Shown: piece by piece, positions 1 to 8,542 of the stretch
Layout of the letters: each line of letters begins with the position of its first letter
Numbering within the stretch: position 1 is the first letter of the stretch
From: an uncultured Bacilli bacterium
Lineage (GTDB): Bacteria > Bacillota_I > Bacilli_A > RF39 > UBA660
Assembly (NCBI GenBank): GCA_934148535.1
Contig: CAKPDF010000006.1
Coordinates: 19,416 to 83,415 of the forward strand
Reading direction: 5' to 3'
Length of the DNA stretch: 64,000 nucleotides
Position numbers and translations under genes: made by a program
Notes under the pieces: model-generated
Database searches by the model: none
Seen by the model: the letters and a program-made list of their open reading frames with translations, nothing else
What the model was told of the DNA's origin: nothing

Positions 1-1100
1 AAGAAATTTTGAATTATTTACATGCTGATGTAAAAAGAGATAAAGATAATGTTTGTATTGATTGTAGTAATACTATTAATAGAGAGTTGCCAAGTGAATT
101 ATCTGGTAGACTTAGGGCTAGTTATTATTTTATGGGGGCTTTACTTGGTAAGTATGGATATGTTGATATGTGTTTTCCTGGTGGTTGCTCTATTGGAAAG
201 AGACCTATTGATTTGCATTTAAAGGGCTTTGAAAAATTAGGTGCTAAGATAAAGGAAGAAGATAATCATTTTATAATAAAGGCTAATAAATTAGTAGGTA
301 CTAAGATTTATTTGGATATTCCTAGTGTTGGTGCTACTATAAATATTATGTTTGCTGCTGTTAAAGCTAAGGGTAAGACTACTATAGAGAATGCAGCTAA
401 AGAGCCTGAAATAGTAAATGTAGCAATGCTTTTATCTAATATGGGTGCGAAAATTACTGGAGCAGGTACTTCAGTTATTCAGATTGTTGGTGTTAAGAGA
501 TTACATTCTTGTATTCATGAAGTTATTCCTGATCGTATTGAGGCTGGTACTTATGTTATAATTGGTGCACTATTAGGAAAGAAATATAGGGTAAGTAAGT
601 TAATTCCTAGTCATATTGAATCTTTGACTTCTAAGTTAAAAGAAATTGGTGTTGATATGGAAATTGGGGAGGATTATATAGATATTAATTGTAATAATAT
701 CGATAATTATAAAGAAGTTGATATAAAAACTTTAGTTTATCCAGGATTTCCTACTGATTTGCAACAACCAATTATTCCTTTACTTACTCAGTGTAATGGT
801 ATTAGTCATGTTGAAGAAACTATATATGAAAACCGTTTTCAAAATATTGATGATACTAGAAAAATGGGCGCTAAAATAGATGTATATGATAATAGGGTTG
901 CTACTATTATTGGTAAGACAGAACTTACTGGTATGAATGTTAGTGCTACCGATTTAAGAGGTGGTGCTTCAATGCTTATTTGTGGTCTTATTGCAGATGG
1001 TGAAACTGTTATAGATAATATTGGCTATATTTTAAGAGGATATAATGATATTGTTGGAAAACTTAGTAAAGTTGGAGCAAAAATAGAATTTATTGATTAG
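1..1100 (+). CDS. murA: UDP-N-acetylglucosamine 1-carboxyvinyltransferase (MurA), 5' end outside window
   Basis: Catalyses the first committed step of peptidoglycan synthesis in the cytosol, transferring enolpyruvate from PEP to UDP-GlcNAc. The reading frame is open through the left edge (codons from base 3), so about 50-60 N-terminal residues are missing; the TTG at 9 is only the first possible start inside the window. The catalytic-loop motif FPGGCSIGKRP is intact with the PEP-binding cysteine (Cys60 counted from base 9), which in this family goes with fosfomycin sensitivity. Other family signatures seen are RPIDLHLKGFEKLGA, AKEPEIVNVA, IPDRIEAGTY and the C-terminal ATDLRGGA. In Bacillus murA paralogues lie next to spoIID or near rpmE, and both are neighbours here. 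A hairpin terminator follows immediately. Confidence 0.95.
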   Translation, partial: EILNYLHADVKRDKDNVCIDCSNTINRELPSELSGRLRASYYFMGALLGKYGYVDMCFPGGCSIGKRPIDLHLKGFEKLGAKIKEEDNHFIIKANKLVGTKIYLDIPSVGATINIMFAAVKAKGKTTIENAAKEPEIVNVAMLLSNMGAKITGAGTSVIQIVGVKRLHSCIHEVIPDRIEAGTYVIIGALLGKKYRVSKLIPSHIESLTSKLKEIGVDMEIGEDYIDINCNNIDNYKEVDIKTLVYPGFPTDLQQPIIPLLTQCNGISHVEETIYENRFQNIDDTRKMGAKIDVYDNRVATIIGKTELTGMNVSATDLRGGASMLICGLIADGETVIDNIGYILRGYNDIVGKLSKVGAKIEFID

Positions 1101-1123
1101 AAGTCTTTTATAAGACTTTTTTT
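1101..1123 (+). terminator. Rho-independent terminator of murA
   Basis: A perfect 7-bp stem (AAGTCTT / AAGACTT) with a 4-nt loop followed by a T-run starts at the base after the murA stop codon. Confidence 0.8.
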
Positions 1124-1127
1124 GCTG

Positions 1128-1183
1128 AAAAGTGCACAACAAAATTGCCAAAAAGTGCACAATGAATTTGCCGAAAAGTGCAC
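1128..1183. repeat. Three phased AAAAGTGCAC repeats upstream of the ATPase gene
   Basis: AAAAGTGCAC occurs at 1128-1137, 1151-1160 and 1174-1183, exactly 23 bp apart, with a partly conserved spacer containing AATTTGCC or AATTGCC. The array sits between the murA terminator and the start of the DUF4143 ATPase gene. Two-turn phasing suits a multi-site operator; repeated motifs are also found at the ends of some transposons. The sequence does not decide between these. Confidence 0.75.
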
Positions 1184-1237
1184 GATGTACTTGATTAATT
1201 CTTTCAAATATGTTATTCTAATGTTGAGGTGATTATT

Positions 1238-2518
1238 TTGAAACTTACTAAAGATGGATATCAACCTAGACTTATTGATAAGCAAATTAGTGAAAATTTA
1301 AAAATTTTTGGTGCTATAAGTATTGAAGGACCAAAGTGGTGCGGTAAAACTTGGACTGCTTTAAATCATGCTAATAGTGCTGTATATTTAAATAATACTG
1401 CTGATAATTTTAGAGAAAAGCATTTAGCAGAAATGGATGTTAATTTAGTTTTAAATAAAGATGCTCCAGAGGTTATTGATGAATGGCAGGAGGTTCCTGC
1501 TATTTGGGATGCAGTGAGATTTCAATGCGATCAAGATAAACAAAGGGGAAAATATATTCTAACTGGTTCTGCAATGCCTGTTACTAATAAAATAAAACAT
1601 TCTGGTGCTGGTAGGATTTGTAAAATGAATATGTATACTATGAGTTTGTATGAATCTTTGGAATCTAGCGGTGATGTTTCTCTTTTAGATTTATTTTCTA
1701 ATAATGTTGAGAATAAATTAGTTACTAAAGTATCATTAATTGATTTAGCAAATTTTATTGTAAGAGGTGGATGGCCTGAAAGCATTGGTCTTTCTCCAAA
1801 CTTAGCTCAAAAAATTACTAAAAGTTATTTGGATGCTGTTGTTGATAAAGATATTTCTTCAATTGATGGTATAAAAAGAGATAAAGATAAGATGAGAATG
1901 TTACTTAGGTCTCTTGCTAGAAATGAAACTTCAGTTTCTTCTATTAGTGTCTTAATGAAAGATGTTGATGATAATGTGTCGGAGGAAGATTTAATTTCTA
2001 GTAGAAATACTGTTTCTGATTATTTAGATGTTTTGGATAAACTTCATTTAATTGAAAATCAATCTTCTTTTATGTATAAAATTCGTTCAAGAGCTAATGT
2101 GGGCAAAAGCCCTAAGAGACATTTTACAGATCCTTCTTTGGGTTGTGCTGCTCTTAATATAACTACAGAAAAATTAATGAATGATTTGGATACTTTTGGT
2201 TTGTATTTTGAGGCTTTATGTGAGAGAGATTTAAGGATATATTCTGAAAGTATTGGTGCTACTTTATATCATTATCGTGATAATAACACTGGTCTTGAGA
2301 TTGATGCTATAGTTGAGATTGCGGATGGTGAATATGGTGCTATTGAGATAAAACTTGGTTCTAATAAGGAAGAGGAAGCTGCTGCTAGTTTAAATAAGTT
2401 TTATAATTCTGCTGAAGTTAAGCCTAAATTTATGTGTATAATATGTGGTCTTTATGATGCTGTTGTTAGAAGACCAGATGGAATATATGTTTTTCCAATT
2501 ACTGCTTTAAAGCCTTAA
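1238..2518 (+). CDS. AAA-type ATPase with C-terminal DUF4143 domain
   Basis: Predicted cytosolic P-loop ATPase of the AAA_14 plus DUF4143 family; its cellular role is not established and none is assigned here. Walker A is GPKWCGKTW (residues 31-39), a Walker-B-like VIDEWQ lies near 79-84 and a sensor-like YILTGSA near 106-112. The C-terminal domain has a restriction-endonuclease-like pattern, EID at about 354-356 and EIK at about 370-372. The TTG at 1238 is preferred over the GTG at 1229 because GAGGTG (1226-1231) then sits at normal ribosome-binding distance; the GTG lies inside that site. The 426-residue length is normal for the family. Such genes are often scattered accessory genes, and this one interrupts the murA neighbourhood behind the GTGCAC repeat array. 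Confidence 0.85.
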   Translation: MKLTKDGYQPRLIDKQISENLKIFGAISIEGPKWCGKTWTALNHANSAVYLNNTADNFREKHLAEMDVNLVLNKDAPEVIDEWQEVPAIWDAVRFQCDQDKQRGKYILTGSAMPVTNKIKHSGAGRICKMNMYTMSLYESLESSGDVSLLDLFSNNVENKLVTKVSLIDLANFIVRGGWPESIGLSPNLAQKITKSYLDAVVDKDISSIDGIKRDKDKMRMLLRSLARNETSVSSISVLMKDVDDNVSEEDLISSRNTVSDYLDVLDKLHLIENQSSFMYKIRSRANVGKSPKRHFTDPSLGCAALNITTEKLMNDLDTFGLYFEALCERDLRIYSESIGATLYHYRDNNTGLEIDAIVEIADGEYGAIEIKLGSNKEEEAAASLNKFYNSAEVKPKFMCIICGLYDAVVRRPDGIYVFPITALKP

Positions 2519-2620
2519 TCTTTATATAAATTTTTAATATGTAACTATTATATTTACTAGTATTTAAGCTATATATTTTATGTATTGTAAACAAAAAAGA
2601 AGAAAAAAATTATAAAATAC

Positions 2621-2649
2621 TTGCAATACTTTTAAATACTTGATATAAT
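2621..2649 (+). promoter_or_regulatory. Promoter of rpmE
   Basis: TTGCAA (2621-2626), a 17-bp spacer and TATAAT (2644-2649) lie about 60 bases upstream of the rpmE start. This is the only strong sigma-A-like pair in the gap between the ATPase gene and rpmE. Confidence 0.65.
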
Positions 2650-2706
2650 ACTTGATGTATTTTTAAATCTATGACTGTTTTTGTCATGGCGGAAGGAGAG
2701 ATAAAT

Positions 2707-2919
2707 ATGAAAGCAAATATTCATCCAAATTATGTAGAAAGTACTGTTACTTGTGTTTGTGGTAATACTTTTAAGACTATGTCTACTAAGGATAAAATTC
2801 ATGTTGAAGTTTGTTCTGCTTGTCATCCTTTTTATACTGGTAAACAAGGTTTAGCTAGTAAGAAAGGTCAAGTTGAGAAATTCAATAAGAAATATGGATT
2901 TGATAAAAAGGCAGCTTAA
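2707..2919 (+). CDS. rpmE: Ribosomal protein bL31
   Basis: Large-subunit ribosomal protein bL31 of 70 residues. It starts MKANIHPNY and contains the family core HPFYTG. CVCGN and CSACH provide two cysteine pairs, making this the zinc-binding (C+) form. The ATG at 2707 is chosen because GGAAGGAGAG ends about 6 bases upstream; an in-frame ATG at 2671 would add 12 residues absent from the family. It has its own promoter and is followed by a hairpin. Confidence 0.96.
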   Translation: MKANIHPNYVESTVTCVCGNTFKTMSTKDKIHVEVCSACHPFYTGKQGLASKKGQVEKFNKKYGFDKKAA

Positions 2920-2928
2920 TAATTGTAA

Positions 2929-2956
2929 AGGGAGTGTAAGATACTCTCTTTTTTCT
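2929..2956 (+). terminator. Terminator after rpmE
   Basis: GGGAGT and ACTCTC arms, with one wobble pair, enclose a short loop and are followed by a run of six T residues. Confidence 0.6.
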
Positions 2957-2985
2957 TGACATTAATATTTAAAAAAACTTATAAT
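2956..2985 (+). promoter_or_regulatory. Promoter of the amidohydrolase-rpiB-spoIID gene set
   Basis: Consensus TTGACA (2956-2961), an 18-bp spacer and TATAAT (2980-2985) sit just before the RBS and ATG at 3002. The following genes are so tightly packed that this promoter may drive all of them to spoIID. Confidence 0.7.
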
Positions 2986-3001
2986 TAGGTTAGGTGATAA
3001 G

Positions 3002-4282
3002 ATGATTACTTTAATTAAAAATGGTACTGTTATAAGTATGGATTTAAAGAGAGATAAACAATTTGAAATTATGGATGTTGTTTTTTCTGATAATAAAATA
3101 ATATATGTTGGTAATGGTTATCATGGTGAATATGATAAGGTAATAGACGCTACTGGTAAGATAGTTATGCCGGGACTTATTAATTGTCATACCCATTTGG
3201 GAATGAGTATTTTTAGGGCTACTAATGATGATTTGACTTTAGATAGTTGGCTTAATGATAAAATATGGCCTATTGAAGATAGACTTACTGATGATGATTT
3301 ATATTATACTACATTATTATCTATGGTTGAGATGATTAAAACTGGTAGTACTTGTTTTAATGATATGTATTTTGGTTATAAGGGTAGTATTCCTGCTATA
3401 AAAAAATGTGGTGTTAGAGGAATATATGGTAGATGTTTAATGGGAAATATGGATAAAGATAGTATTTGCCGTGTTGATGATTTTAAGAAGTTATATGAAG
3501 AATATAAAAATGATGATAAAATTCGTTTATCTATTGCACCTCATGCTTTATATACTTGTAATTTAGAGTATTTAAAACTTTGTAGTGATTTAGCTAAAGA
3601 GTATAATTTACCTATACATATTCATTTATCAGAAAATATGAACGAGGTTAAAACTGTTACTAATAAATTTGGCATGAAACCAATGGAAGTACTTGATAAG
3701 GTAGGAATGTTGGAAAAAAGGGTTATTTTAGGTCATGGTACATTTCTTTCTGATAGTGAAATTAATATGATAAAAGATCGTGATGTTTCTGTTTGTACTA
3801 ATCCTGTTAGTAATCTTAATTTAGGTTGTGGTATTGCAGATTTAGTTAAATATAAGAAAAATGGTATTAATGTTTGTTTAGGTACTGATGGTCAAGGTAG
3901 TGGTAATAGTTTAAATTTATTTTATACAATGAGTTTAGTTGATTATTTACAAAAGGGTAAATATGAGGATCCAACTGTGATGAGTTCTTATGATGTTTTA
4001 AAGATGGCTACTATAAATGGGGCTAAGGCATTGGAAATTGATGATATAGGTAGTATTGAAGTTGGTAAGAAGGCTGATATAATTATATTAGATATATCTG
4101 ATATTAGTTTATATCCTGCTTATGATTTAATACCATTTATAGTGCATAATTGTTTTTATGATGTTGTTGATACTACTATTATAGATGGTAAAATTTTGAT
4201 GATTGATAAAGAGTTAAAAATTGATGTTGATTTGAATATACTAAGAAGTAAGATAGAGGATATTAGGAGGAGATTAATGTGA
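3002..4282 (+). CDS. mtaD: Amidohydrolase, 5'-methylthioadenosine/S-adenosylhomocysteine deaminase type
   Basis: Metal-dependent cytosolic deaminase of the amidohydrolase superfamily (ATZ/TRZ-like), probably deaminating the adenine ring of methylthioadenosine or S-adenosylhomocysteine. The metal ligands are in place: HTH at residues 63-65 in PGLINCHTHLGMS, IHIHLSE with His208, HGT with His245, and Asp296 in GTDGQGSGN. The 426-residue length is typical. RBS TAGGTGAT precedes the ATG, and the stop overlaps the GTG of rpiB by 4 bases, so the two are translationally coupled. The exact substrate is inferred from family resemblance; guanine or other adenosine-like substrates are possible. Confidence 0.8.
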   Translation: MITLIKNGTVISMDLKRDKQFEIMDVVFSDNKIIYVGNGYHGEYDKVIDATGKIVMPGLINCHTHLGMSIFRATNDDLTLDSWLNDKIWPIEDRLTDDDLYYTTLLSMVEMIKTGSTCFNDMYFGYKGSIPAIKKCGVRGIYGRCLMGNMDKDSICRVDDFKKLYEEYKNDDKIRLSIAPHALYTCNLEYLKLCSDLAKEYNLPIHIHLSENMNEVKTVTNKFGMKPMEVLDKVGMLEKRVILGHGTFLSDSEINMIKDRDVSVCTNPVSNLNLGCGIADLVKYKKNGINVCLGTDGQGSGNSLNLFYTMSLVDYLQKGKYEDPTVMSSYDVLKMATINGAKALEIDDIGSIEVGKKADIIILDISDISLYPAYDLIPFIVHNCFYDVVDTTIIDGKILMIDKELKIDVDLNILRSKIEDIRRRLM

Positions 4283-4719
4283 AGATAGGCTTATGTAGTG
4301 ATCATAGGGGATTTTATTTGAAGAGTGAATTGGTTAAATTTTTGGGAGAGAAGGGCTATGAAGTTAAAGATTTTGGTACTGATAGTGATGAGAGTGTAGA
4401 TTTTCCGGATTTTGCGTTTAAGTTAGGAGACGCTATTGTTAATGGTGATGTTGCTATGGGAGTTGCCATATGTGGTACTGGTATTGGAATGAGCATTGCT
4501 TTGAATAAAGTACGTGGTGTTGTTTGTGGTAAAATATCTAATGCTAGTGAGGCAATGCTTTGTAGAGCTCATAATAATGCTAATTGTATTGCAATGTCTG
4601 AGGATATTAGTTATGATAATGCTAAGGAAATGGTTATGAAATTTATTAATACTCCATTTTCTAATATGCCTAAGTATGTAAGAAGAAATAAAAAGATTAG
4701 CGATAGAGAAAATGGTTAA
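4279..4719 (+). CDS. rpiB: Ribose-5-phosphate isomerase B (RpiB/LacAB family)
   Basis: Interconverts ribose 5-phosphate and ribulose 5-phosphate in the pentose phosphate pathway. The RpiB fold is marked by the N-terminal CSDHRG (Asp8, His9) and the catalytic-cysteine loop CGTGIGMSIA beginning at Cys65. The length of 146 residues is standard. It starts with GTG overlapping the upstream deaminase stop by 4 bases, and its own end overlaps the next gene by 8 bases, so it sits inside a continuous operon. A galactose-6-phosphate isomerase (LacA/LacB) role is less likely without other tagatose genes nearby. Confidence 0.9.
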   Translation: MKIGLCSDHRGFYLKSELVKFLGEKGYEVKDFGTDSDESVDFPDFAFKLGDAIVNGDVAMGVAICGTGIGMSIALNKVRGVVCGKISNASEAMLCRAHNNANCIAMSEDISYDNAKEMVMKFINTPFSNMPKYVRRNKKISDRENG

Positions 4720-4906
4720 GTTATTATTATATGTTTTGGTTATACCTTTAGTGGTATGGGCTAGTGATAGTGTTAATTTTAATGTATTTTTTAAGAAAGG
4801 TGATGTTAATCAATATAGGGCTAGAATATTTTATATGATATTTATTTTAGGAATTTCTTATTTGTTGGTTAGTTTTTTATATGATTTTTTAGGAGTAATT
4901 GGATAG
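4712..4906 (+). CDS. ywzB: DUF1146 family small membrane protein (YwzB-like)
   Basis: A 64-residue membrane protein with two hydrophobic segments (about 4-20 and 40-60) around a short basic stretch, FFKKGDVNQYRAR. This resembles DUF1146/YwzB of Bacillus, where the gene lies just upstream of murAA and spoIID; here it lies 11 bases upstream of spoIID. The function is unknown. It overlaps rpiB by 8 bases. Confidence 0.7.
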   Translation: MVKLLLYVLVIPLVVWASDSVNFNVFFKKGDVNQYRARIFYMIFILGISYLLVSFLYDFLGVIG

Positions 4907-4917
4907 GAGAGGTAGTA

Positions 4918-5859
4918 ATGAAAAAAATTATTTTACTTACTTTTGTATTTGTAATTATTCCTTTTTTAATGGTTACATTTATTCATATTGATAGAAATAA
5001 AGATATAACTATTAAGGAAATAAGTCTTAATTATAAGTCTTCTGTTATTGTTAGAGTTCATAGGGATCGAGATAATACAATATCTAATGTAACGTTAGAA
5101 GAGTATGTTGTTTCTGTTGTTGCTTCTGAGATGCCCGCTAGTTTTGAAATCGAAGCTTTGAAAGCACAGGCTGTTGCTTCTAGGACATATGCTTTGAGAA
5201 AGATTATTGATAATAAAGATAAGGATTATGATGTTGTTGATACGGTTATGGATCAGGTATATACAGATGATGATGAACTTAGAAATAAGTGGGGAGATAG
5301 TTATATAAAATATATTAATAAAATTAGGAGCGCTGTTAATGATACTTCTATGGAATATTTAGATTATAATGGAGAGGTAATAAGTGCTATGTATTTTTCT
5401 ACTAGTAATGGTTATACAGAAGATTATAAGAATATTTTTGGTGGTGATGTTCCTTATTTGGTTAGTGTAGAATCATTTTGGGATAGTGATGTTAGTAGTG
5501 TGTTTAATGATAGTGTTACTATGTCTTTGATTGATTTTTATACTGATTTGGGTCTTAGTTATAGTAAGGATTTAGTTATAAGTGATATTGTGAGGACTAA
5601 TACTGGTAGGGTGATGTCACTTACTATTAATGGTACTTCTTTTAAAGGAAGTGATATATATAATAAATTAGGATTAAGGAGCTATGACTTTAATATTGTT
5701 AAGATCGGTAGTAATATAAAGATAGAAACTAAGGGATATGGTCATGGTGTTGGTATGAGTCAATATGGGGCTTATGGTATGGCTAAGAGTGGTTATAATT
5801 ATATGCAGATATTATCTCATTACTATACTGGTTGTGAAATAAAGAAATTGGAAGTGTAG
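4918..5859 (+). CDS. spoIID: Stage II sporulation protein D (SpoIID)
   Basis: Membrane-anchored lytic transglycosylase that, with SpoIIP and SpoIIM, degrades septal peptidoglycan during engulfment. An N-terminal anchor spans residues 4-22. The family core reads VVASEMPASFEIEALKAQA, with Glu71 at the position of the catalytic glutamate, followed by SRTYAL. YFSTSNGYTED and the C-terminal GYGHGVGMSQYGAYGMA (from about 273) are also present. The 313 residues match the family. It starts at ATG with GGAGAGGTAG upstream. The mother-cell control (sigma-E) expected from Bacillus cannot be confirmed from the upstream bases. Confidence 0.95.
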   Translation: MKKIILLTFVFVIIPFLMVTFIHIDRNKDITIKEISLNYKSSVIVRVHRDRDNTISNVTLEEYVVSVVASEMPASFEIEALKAQAVASRTYALRKIIDNKDKDYDVVDTVMDQVYTDDDELRNKWGDSYIKYINKIRSAVNDTSMEYLDYNGEVISAMYFSTSNGYTEDYKNIFGGDVPYLVSVESFWDSDVSSVFNDSVTMSLIDFYTDLGLSYSKDLVISDIVRTNTGRVMSLTINGTSFKGSDIYNKLGLRSYDFNIVKIGSNIKIETKGYGHGVGMSQYGAYGMAKSGYNYMQILSHYYTGCEIKKLEV

Positions 5860-5909
5860 TGTATTTTTTGCATCCGTTGTAAAGATTAATTTTTATTAAG
5901 ATAAATGTT

Positions 5910-5937
5910 TTGATATTTGATTAATATATGATATAAT
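5910..5937 (+). promoter_or_regulatory. Promoter of the Mbeg1-like hydrolase gene
   Basis: TTGATA (5910-5915), a 16-bp spacer and TATAAT (5932-5937) lie 24 bases before the ATG at 5961. Confidence 0.55.
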
Positions 5938-5960
5938 CAGATTAGGAATGAGGAATAGTT

Positions 5961-7046
5961 ATGAATATTTTTGATTATATTTTAAAGTATGGAAATTATA
6001 CTTTTAGTGAGATGAATTTTAATGAGGTAGATAATGTTATTTTTGCTAGTTTGTCATATTTAAATTTGGAGGGAATTGTATCTAAGTCTGCTAAAAATAA
6101 AATTAGTATTGGAGAGATTTATAAAGCTCTTTCTAAAAAGAAACATACTACAGAGATTACTGCTGTTAGAAATGCATATGAATTACTTAAGGCAATTTCT
6201 AATAAGAAGAGATTTAAGGATATTTGTGCTTATTCATATTTATATATAGGTGATGATTCACAGCAATTTTCTGCTTTATGTTTTGATATAAATGATGATG
6301 TTGTTTATGTTTCTTTTGAGGGGACTGATCATCTTATTAGTGGTTGGGAAGAAGATTTTAAGATGGGCTATGAATTTCCTGTTTTATCTCAGAAACATGC
6401 TATTAGGTATTTAAATAAAAATTTTACAATTTCTTCTAAGAAGTTGATAGTGGGAGGTCATTCTAAGGGTGGAAATTTAGCATTGGTAGGTTCTATGTAT
6501 TGTAATTTCCTTGTTAGAAATAAAATTATTAGTATATATAGTAATGATGGTCCTGGACTTAGGAAGAAACAATTGGAATCTAATAATTATAAGAGAATTG
6601 AGGATAAATTAATTAAAATAATTCCTAATTATTCAATTGTTGGTCTTCTACTTAGACATACTGATAATTATATTGTTATTAAATCTACTAAAAGAAATCT
6701 TTATGCTCATTCTGTAGTTAATTGGGTGGTTAATGAAAATCATTTTGAGAGGGCTAAGTTATCTGATTTTAGTAAAATAGTTGATGATGGTATGATTAAG
6801 TGGTTAGATAAATATGATGATAAGCAAAGAGAGGATTTTGTTAAGTGTTTATTTGATATATTTAGGAGAAGTAATGTTAATTCTTTAATTCAAATAATTG
6901 ATAATAAAAAAGTTATATTTAAATTACTTAGAGAGACTTCTTTTTCTATAGATCCTCTAACTAAAACAATGATTAAAGATTTTATATATGTGATACTTAA
7001 ATATTCTAAAGATTATGAGTTAGAAAAAATAAAGGGGTTGTTCTAA
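5961..7046 (+). CDS. Mbeg1-like (DUF2974) alpha/beta-hydrolase
   Basis: Predicted cytosolic lipase or esterase-like alpha/beta-hydrolase of the Mbeg1-like family. The N-terminus, NIFDYILKYGNYTFSEMNFNEVD in type, is the family hallmark. The nucleophile elbow is GGHSKGGNLA with Ser168; Asp196 in SNDGPG and His250 in YAHSVVNW are likely triad partners. No signal peptide or membrane segment is seen. The 361-residue length is typical. The next gene starts one base after its stop, so the two form an operon. The substrate is unknown. Confidence 0.8.
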   Translation: MNIFDYILKYGNYTFSEMNFNEVDNVIFASLSYLNLEGIVSKSAKNKISIGEIYKALSKKKHTTEITAVRNAYELLKAISNKKRFKDICAYSYLYIGDDSQQFSALCFDINDDVVYVSFEGTDHLISGWEEDFKMGYEFPVLSQKHAIRYLNKNFTISSKKLIVGGHSKGGNLALVGSMYCNFLVRNKIISIYSNDGPGLRKKQLESNNYKRIEDKLIKIIPNYSIVGLLLRHTDNYIVIKSTKRNLYAHSVVNWVVNENHFERAKLSDFSKIVDDGMIKWLDKYDDKQREDFVKCLFDIFRRSNVNSLIQIIDNKKVIFKLLRETSFSIDPLTKTMIKDFIYVILKYSKDYELEKIKGLF

Positions 7047-7047
7047 T

Positions 7048-7593
7048 ATGAAGATATTATTTATTTCTGATATTCATGGTGTATATACTAATTTGGATGC
7101 TATAGAGAATGTTATTAATAATCAAAATATAGAATTGTTAGTTGTTCTTGGTGATTTATATTATAGGGGTTTTAATAGGGTATCATCAACAGTAGTAGAT
7201 AATTTTGTTGTTAGGGGTTTTTTGGAGAAATATTCTGATATTTTAATTTGTATGAAGGGTAATTGTGATAGCGATGTTGATATATCTAAGAGTAATTTTC
7301 CTATTTTAAGTGATATTTCTATGATATATGTTGATAATAAGTGCATTTATTTATCTCATGGTGATAAGTATAGTTATGAGAAAAGAAATAAGTTTAATAA
7401 TAAGGGGATTTTGATGTATGGTCATTATCATATTCCTTCTATAAAGAAGGATAATAATATGATTTATATTAATGTTGGTTCTATTTCATTACCTAGGGAT
7501 AATAGTGCTTATAGTTATTGTATATATGAGAATAATAAATTTACTTTATATGATATAGAAGGAAATATAATAGATAGTATTATAGTGGAATAG
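7048..7593 (+). CDS. YfcE/MJ0936-type metallophosphodiesterase
   Basis: Small calcineurin-like phosphodiesterase of 181 residues. All five metal-binding motifs are visible: DIHG (Asp8, His10), GDLYYRG (Asp36), GNCD (Asn72), SHGD (His104) and GHYH (His126, His128). The family hydrolyses model phosphodiesters in vitro; the natural substrate is usually not known. It is coupled to the hydrolase upstream, with one base between the genes. A weak wobble-rich hairpin follows at 7632-7658. Confidence 0.88.
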   Translation: MKILFISDIHGVYTNLDAIENVINNQNIELLVVLGDLYYRGFNRVSSTVVDNFVVRGFLEKYSDILICMKGNCDSDVDISKSNFPILSDISMIYVDNKCIYLSHGDKYSYEKRNKFNNKGILMYGHYHIPSIKKDNNMIYINVGSISLPRDNSAYSYCIYENNKFTLYDIEGNIIDSIIVE

Positions 7594-7631
7594 TACAATA
7601 CATATTAGTTATATTTTTATATATTTTATTG

Positions 7632-7658
7632 GGCTGGTATTTGATTACTGGCTTTTTT
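7632..7658 (+). terminator. Weak terminator after the phosphodiesterase gene
   Basis: GGCTGGTA and TACTGGCT arms pair over 8 positions, three of them G-U, around a 6-nt loop, followed by TTTTTT. The remainder of the 228-bp gap holds the ABC exporter promoter and operator candidate. Confidence 0.45.
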
Positions 7659-7760
7659 AATATTTATAATAATAATATTTTTTTGTTTTATTATAATTTT
7701 ATTTGGTAATTATTAGATATAGTGCTATGTATTGTACTTTTTATAATTTTAATTATTATA

Positions 7761-7789
7761 TTGATTTTTTTGTTTATTTGTAATATACT
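7761..7789 (+). promoter_or_regulatory. Promoter of the ABC exporter operon
   Basis: TTGATT (7761-7766), a 17-bp spacer and TATACT (7784-7789). The -10 box is followed directly by the 22-bp palindrome. Confidence 0.5.
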
Positions 7790-7790
7790 T

Positions 7791-7812
7791 AATATGAAAT
7801 TAATTTCATATT
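7791..7812. promoter_or_regulatory. Perfect 22-bp palindrome, operator candidate
   Basis: The half site AATATGAAATT is followed by its exact reverse complement with no spacer. It starts one base after the -10 box and ends where the GGAGG ribosome-binding site begins, so a bound dimer would cover the transcription start. The TetR-type gene at 11429 is a candidate ligand protein, but I do not see the same palindrome upstream of that gene. Confidence 0.6.
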
Positions 7813-7821
7813 GGAGGTATT

Positions 7822-8541
7822 ATGAAAAGAGATAATAATTTTATTGAATTTAAAAATGTAGTAAAGAAATATCTTGTTGGTGATAAGGAGTTTAAGGCAT
7901 TAGATGGAGTTGACTTTGGTATTTCCAAAGGAGAATTTGTAGTTATATTGGGACCTAGTGGTGCTGGTAAGAGTACATTACTTAATTTACTTGGAGGAAT
8001 GGATACTGTTACTAGTGGTAAGATTATAGTAGATGGTAATGTTATTTCTAATTATAATGATAATGCTCTTACTAAATATAGGGCTAATAACGTAGGATTT
8101 ATTTTTCAGTTTTATAATATTTTGCCTACTTTAACTGTTATGGAAAATGTTAAGCTAATTGGTGATATTGTGAAAAATCCTAAGGATGCAAAAGAAGTGC
8201 TTAAGAGTGTTGGGTTAGATAAGCACGCTAATAAATTTCCTAATCAACTATCTGGTGGGGAACAGCAAAGAGTTAGTATTGCTAGAGCTATTTGTAAAGA
8301 TCCTAGTATAATACTTGCAGATGAACCAACTGGGGCTTTGGATTCTAAGACTGGTGTAGAGGTTTTAAAGTTGTTAAAGGGTCTTTGCGATGCTAATAAT
8401 GGTGAAAATACTGTTATTATTGTTACTCATAATCAGTTGATTGCAGAAATTGCTGATAGGGTAATTAGGTTAAAGAATGGTAAAATTGAATCTAATACAT
8501 TAAATAAACATCCAAAAAATATAGATGAAATAGAGTGGTAA
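7822..8541 (+). CDS. ABC transporter ATP-binding protein (MacB/LolD type)
   Basis: Cytosolic ATPase of a type VII (MacB-like) ABC system that pairs with an FtsX-type permease. Walker A is GPSGAGKS (44-51), the Q-loop glutamine is Gln96, the signature is LSGGEQQR (143-150), Walker B ends DEPTGALD (167-174) and the switch histidine is His203. The 239 residues are normal. RBS GGAGG precedes the ATG. The permease gene starts one base after the stop. Relatives export peptides or lipoproteins or confer antimicrobial-peptide resistance; the substrate here is unknown. Confidence 0.93.
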   Translation: MKRDNNFIEFKNVVKKYLVGDKEFKALDGVDFGISKGEFVVILGPSGAGKSTLLNLLGGMDTVTSGKIIVDGNVISNYNDNALTKYRANNVGFIFQFYNILPTLTVMENVKLIGDIVKNPKDAKEVLKSVGLDKHANKFPNQLSGGEQQRVSIARAICKDPSIILADEPTGALDSKTGVEVLKLLKGLCDANNGENTVIIVTHNQLIAEIADRVIRLKNGKIESNTLNKHPKNIDEIEW

Positions 8542-8542
8542 T

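Noticed and set aside
1128..1183. Read as a short CRISPR array
   Set aside because: Repeats are 10 bp with 13-bp spacers that are themselves similar; no cas genes nearby.
1097..1285. 62-residue minus-strand frame
   Set aside because: It runs through the murA terminator and the repeat array, has no RBS and resembles no protein.
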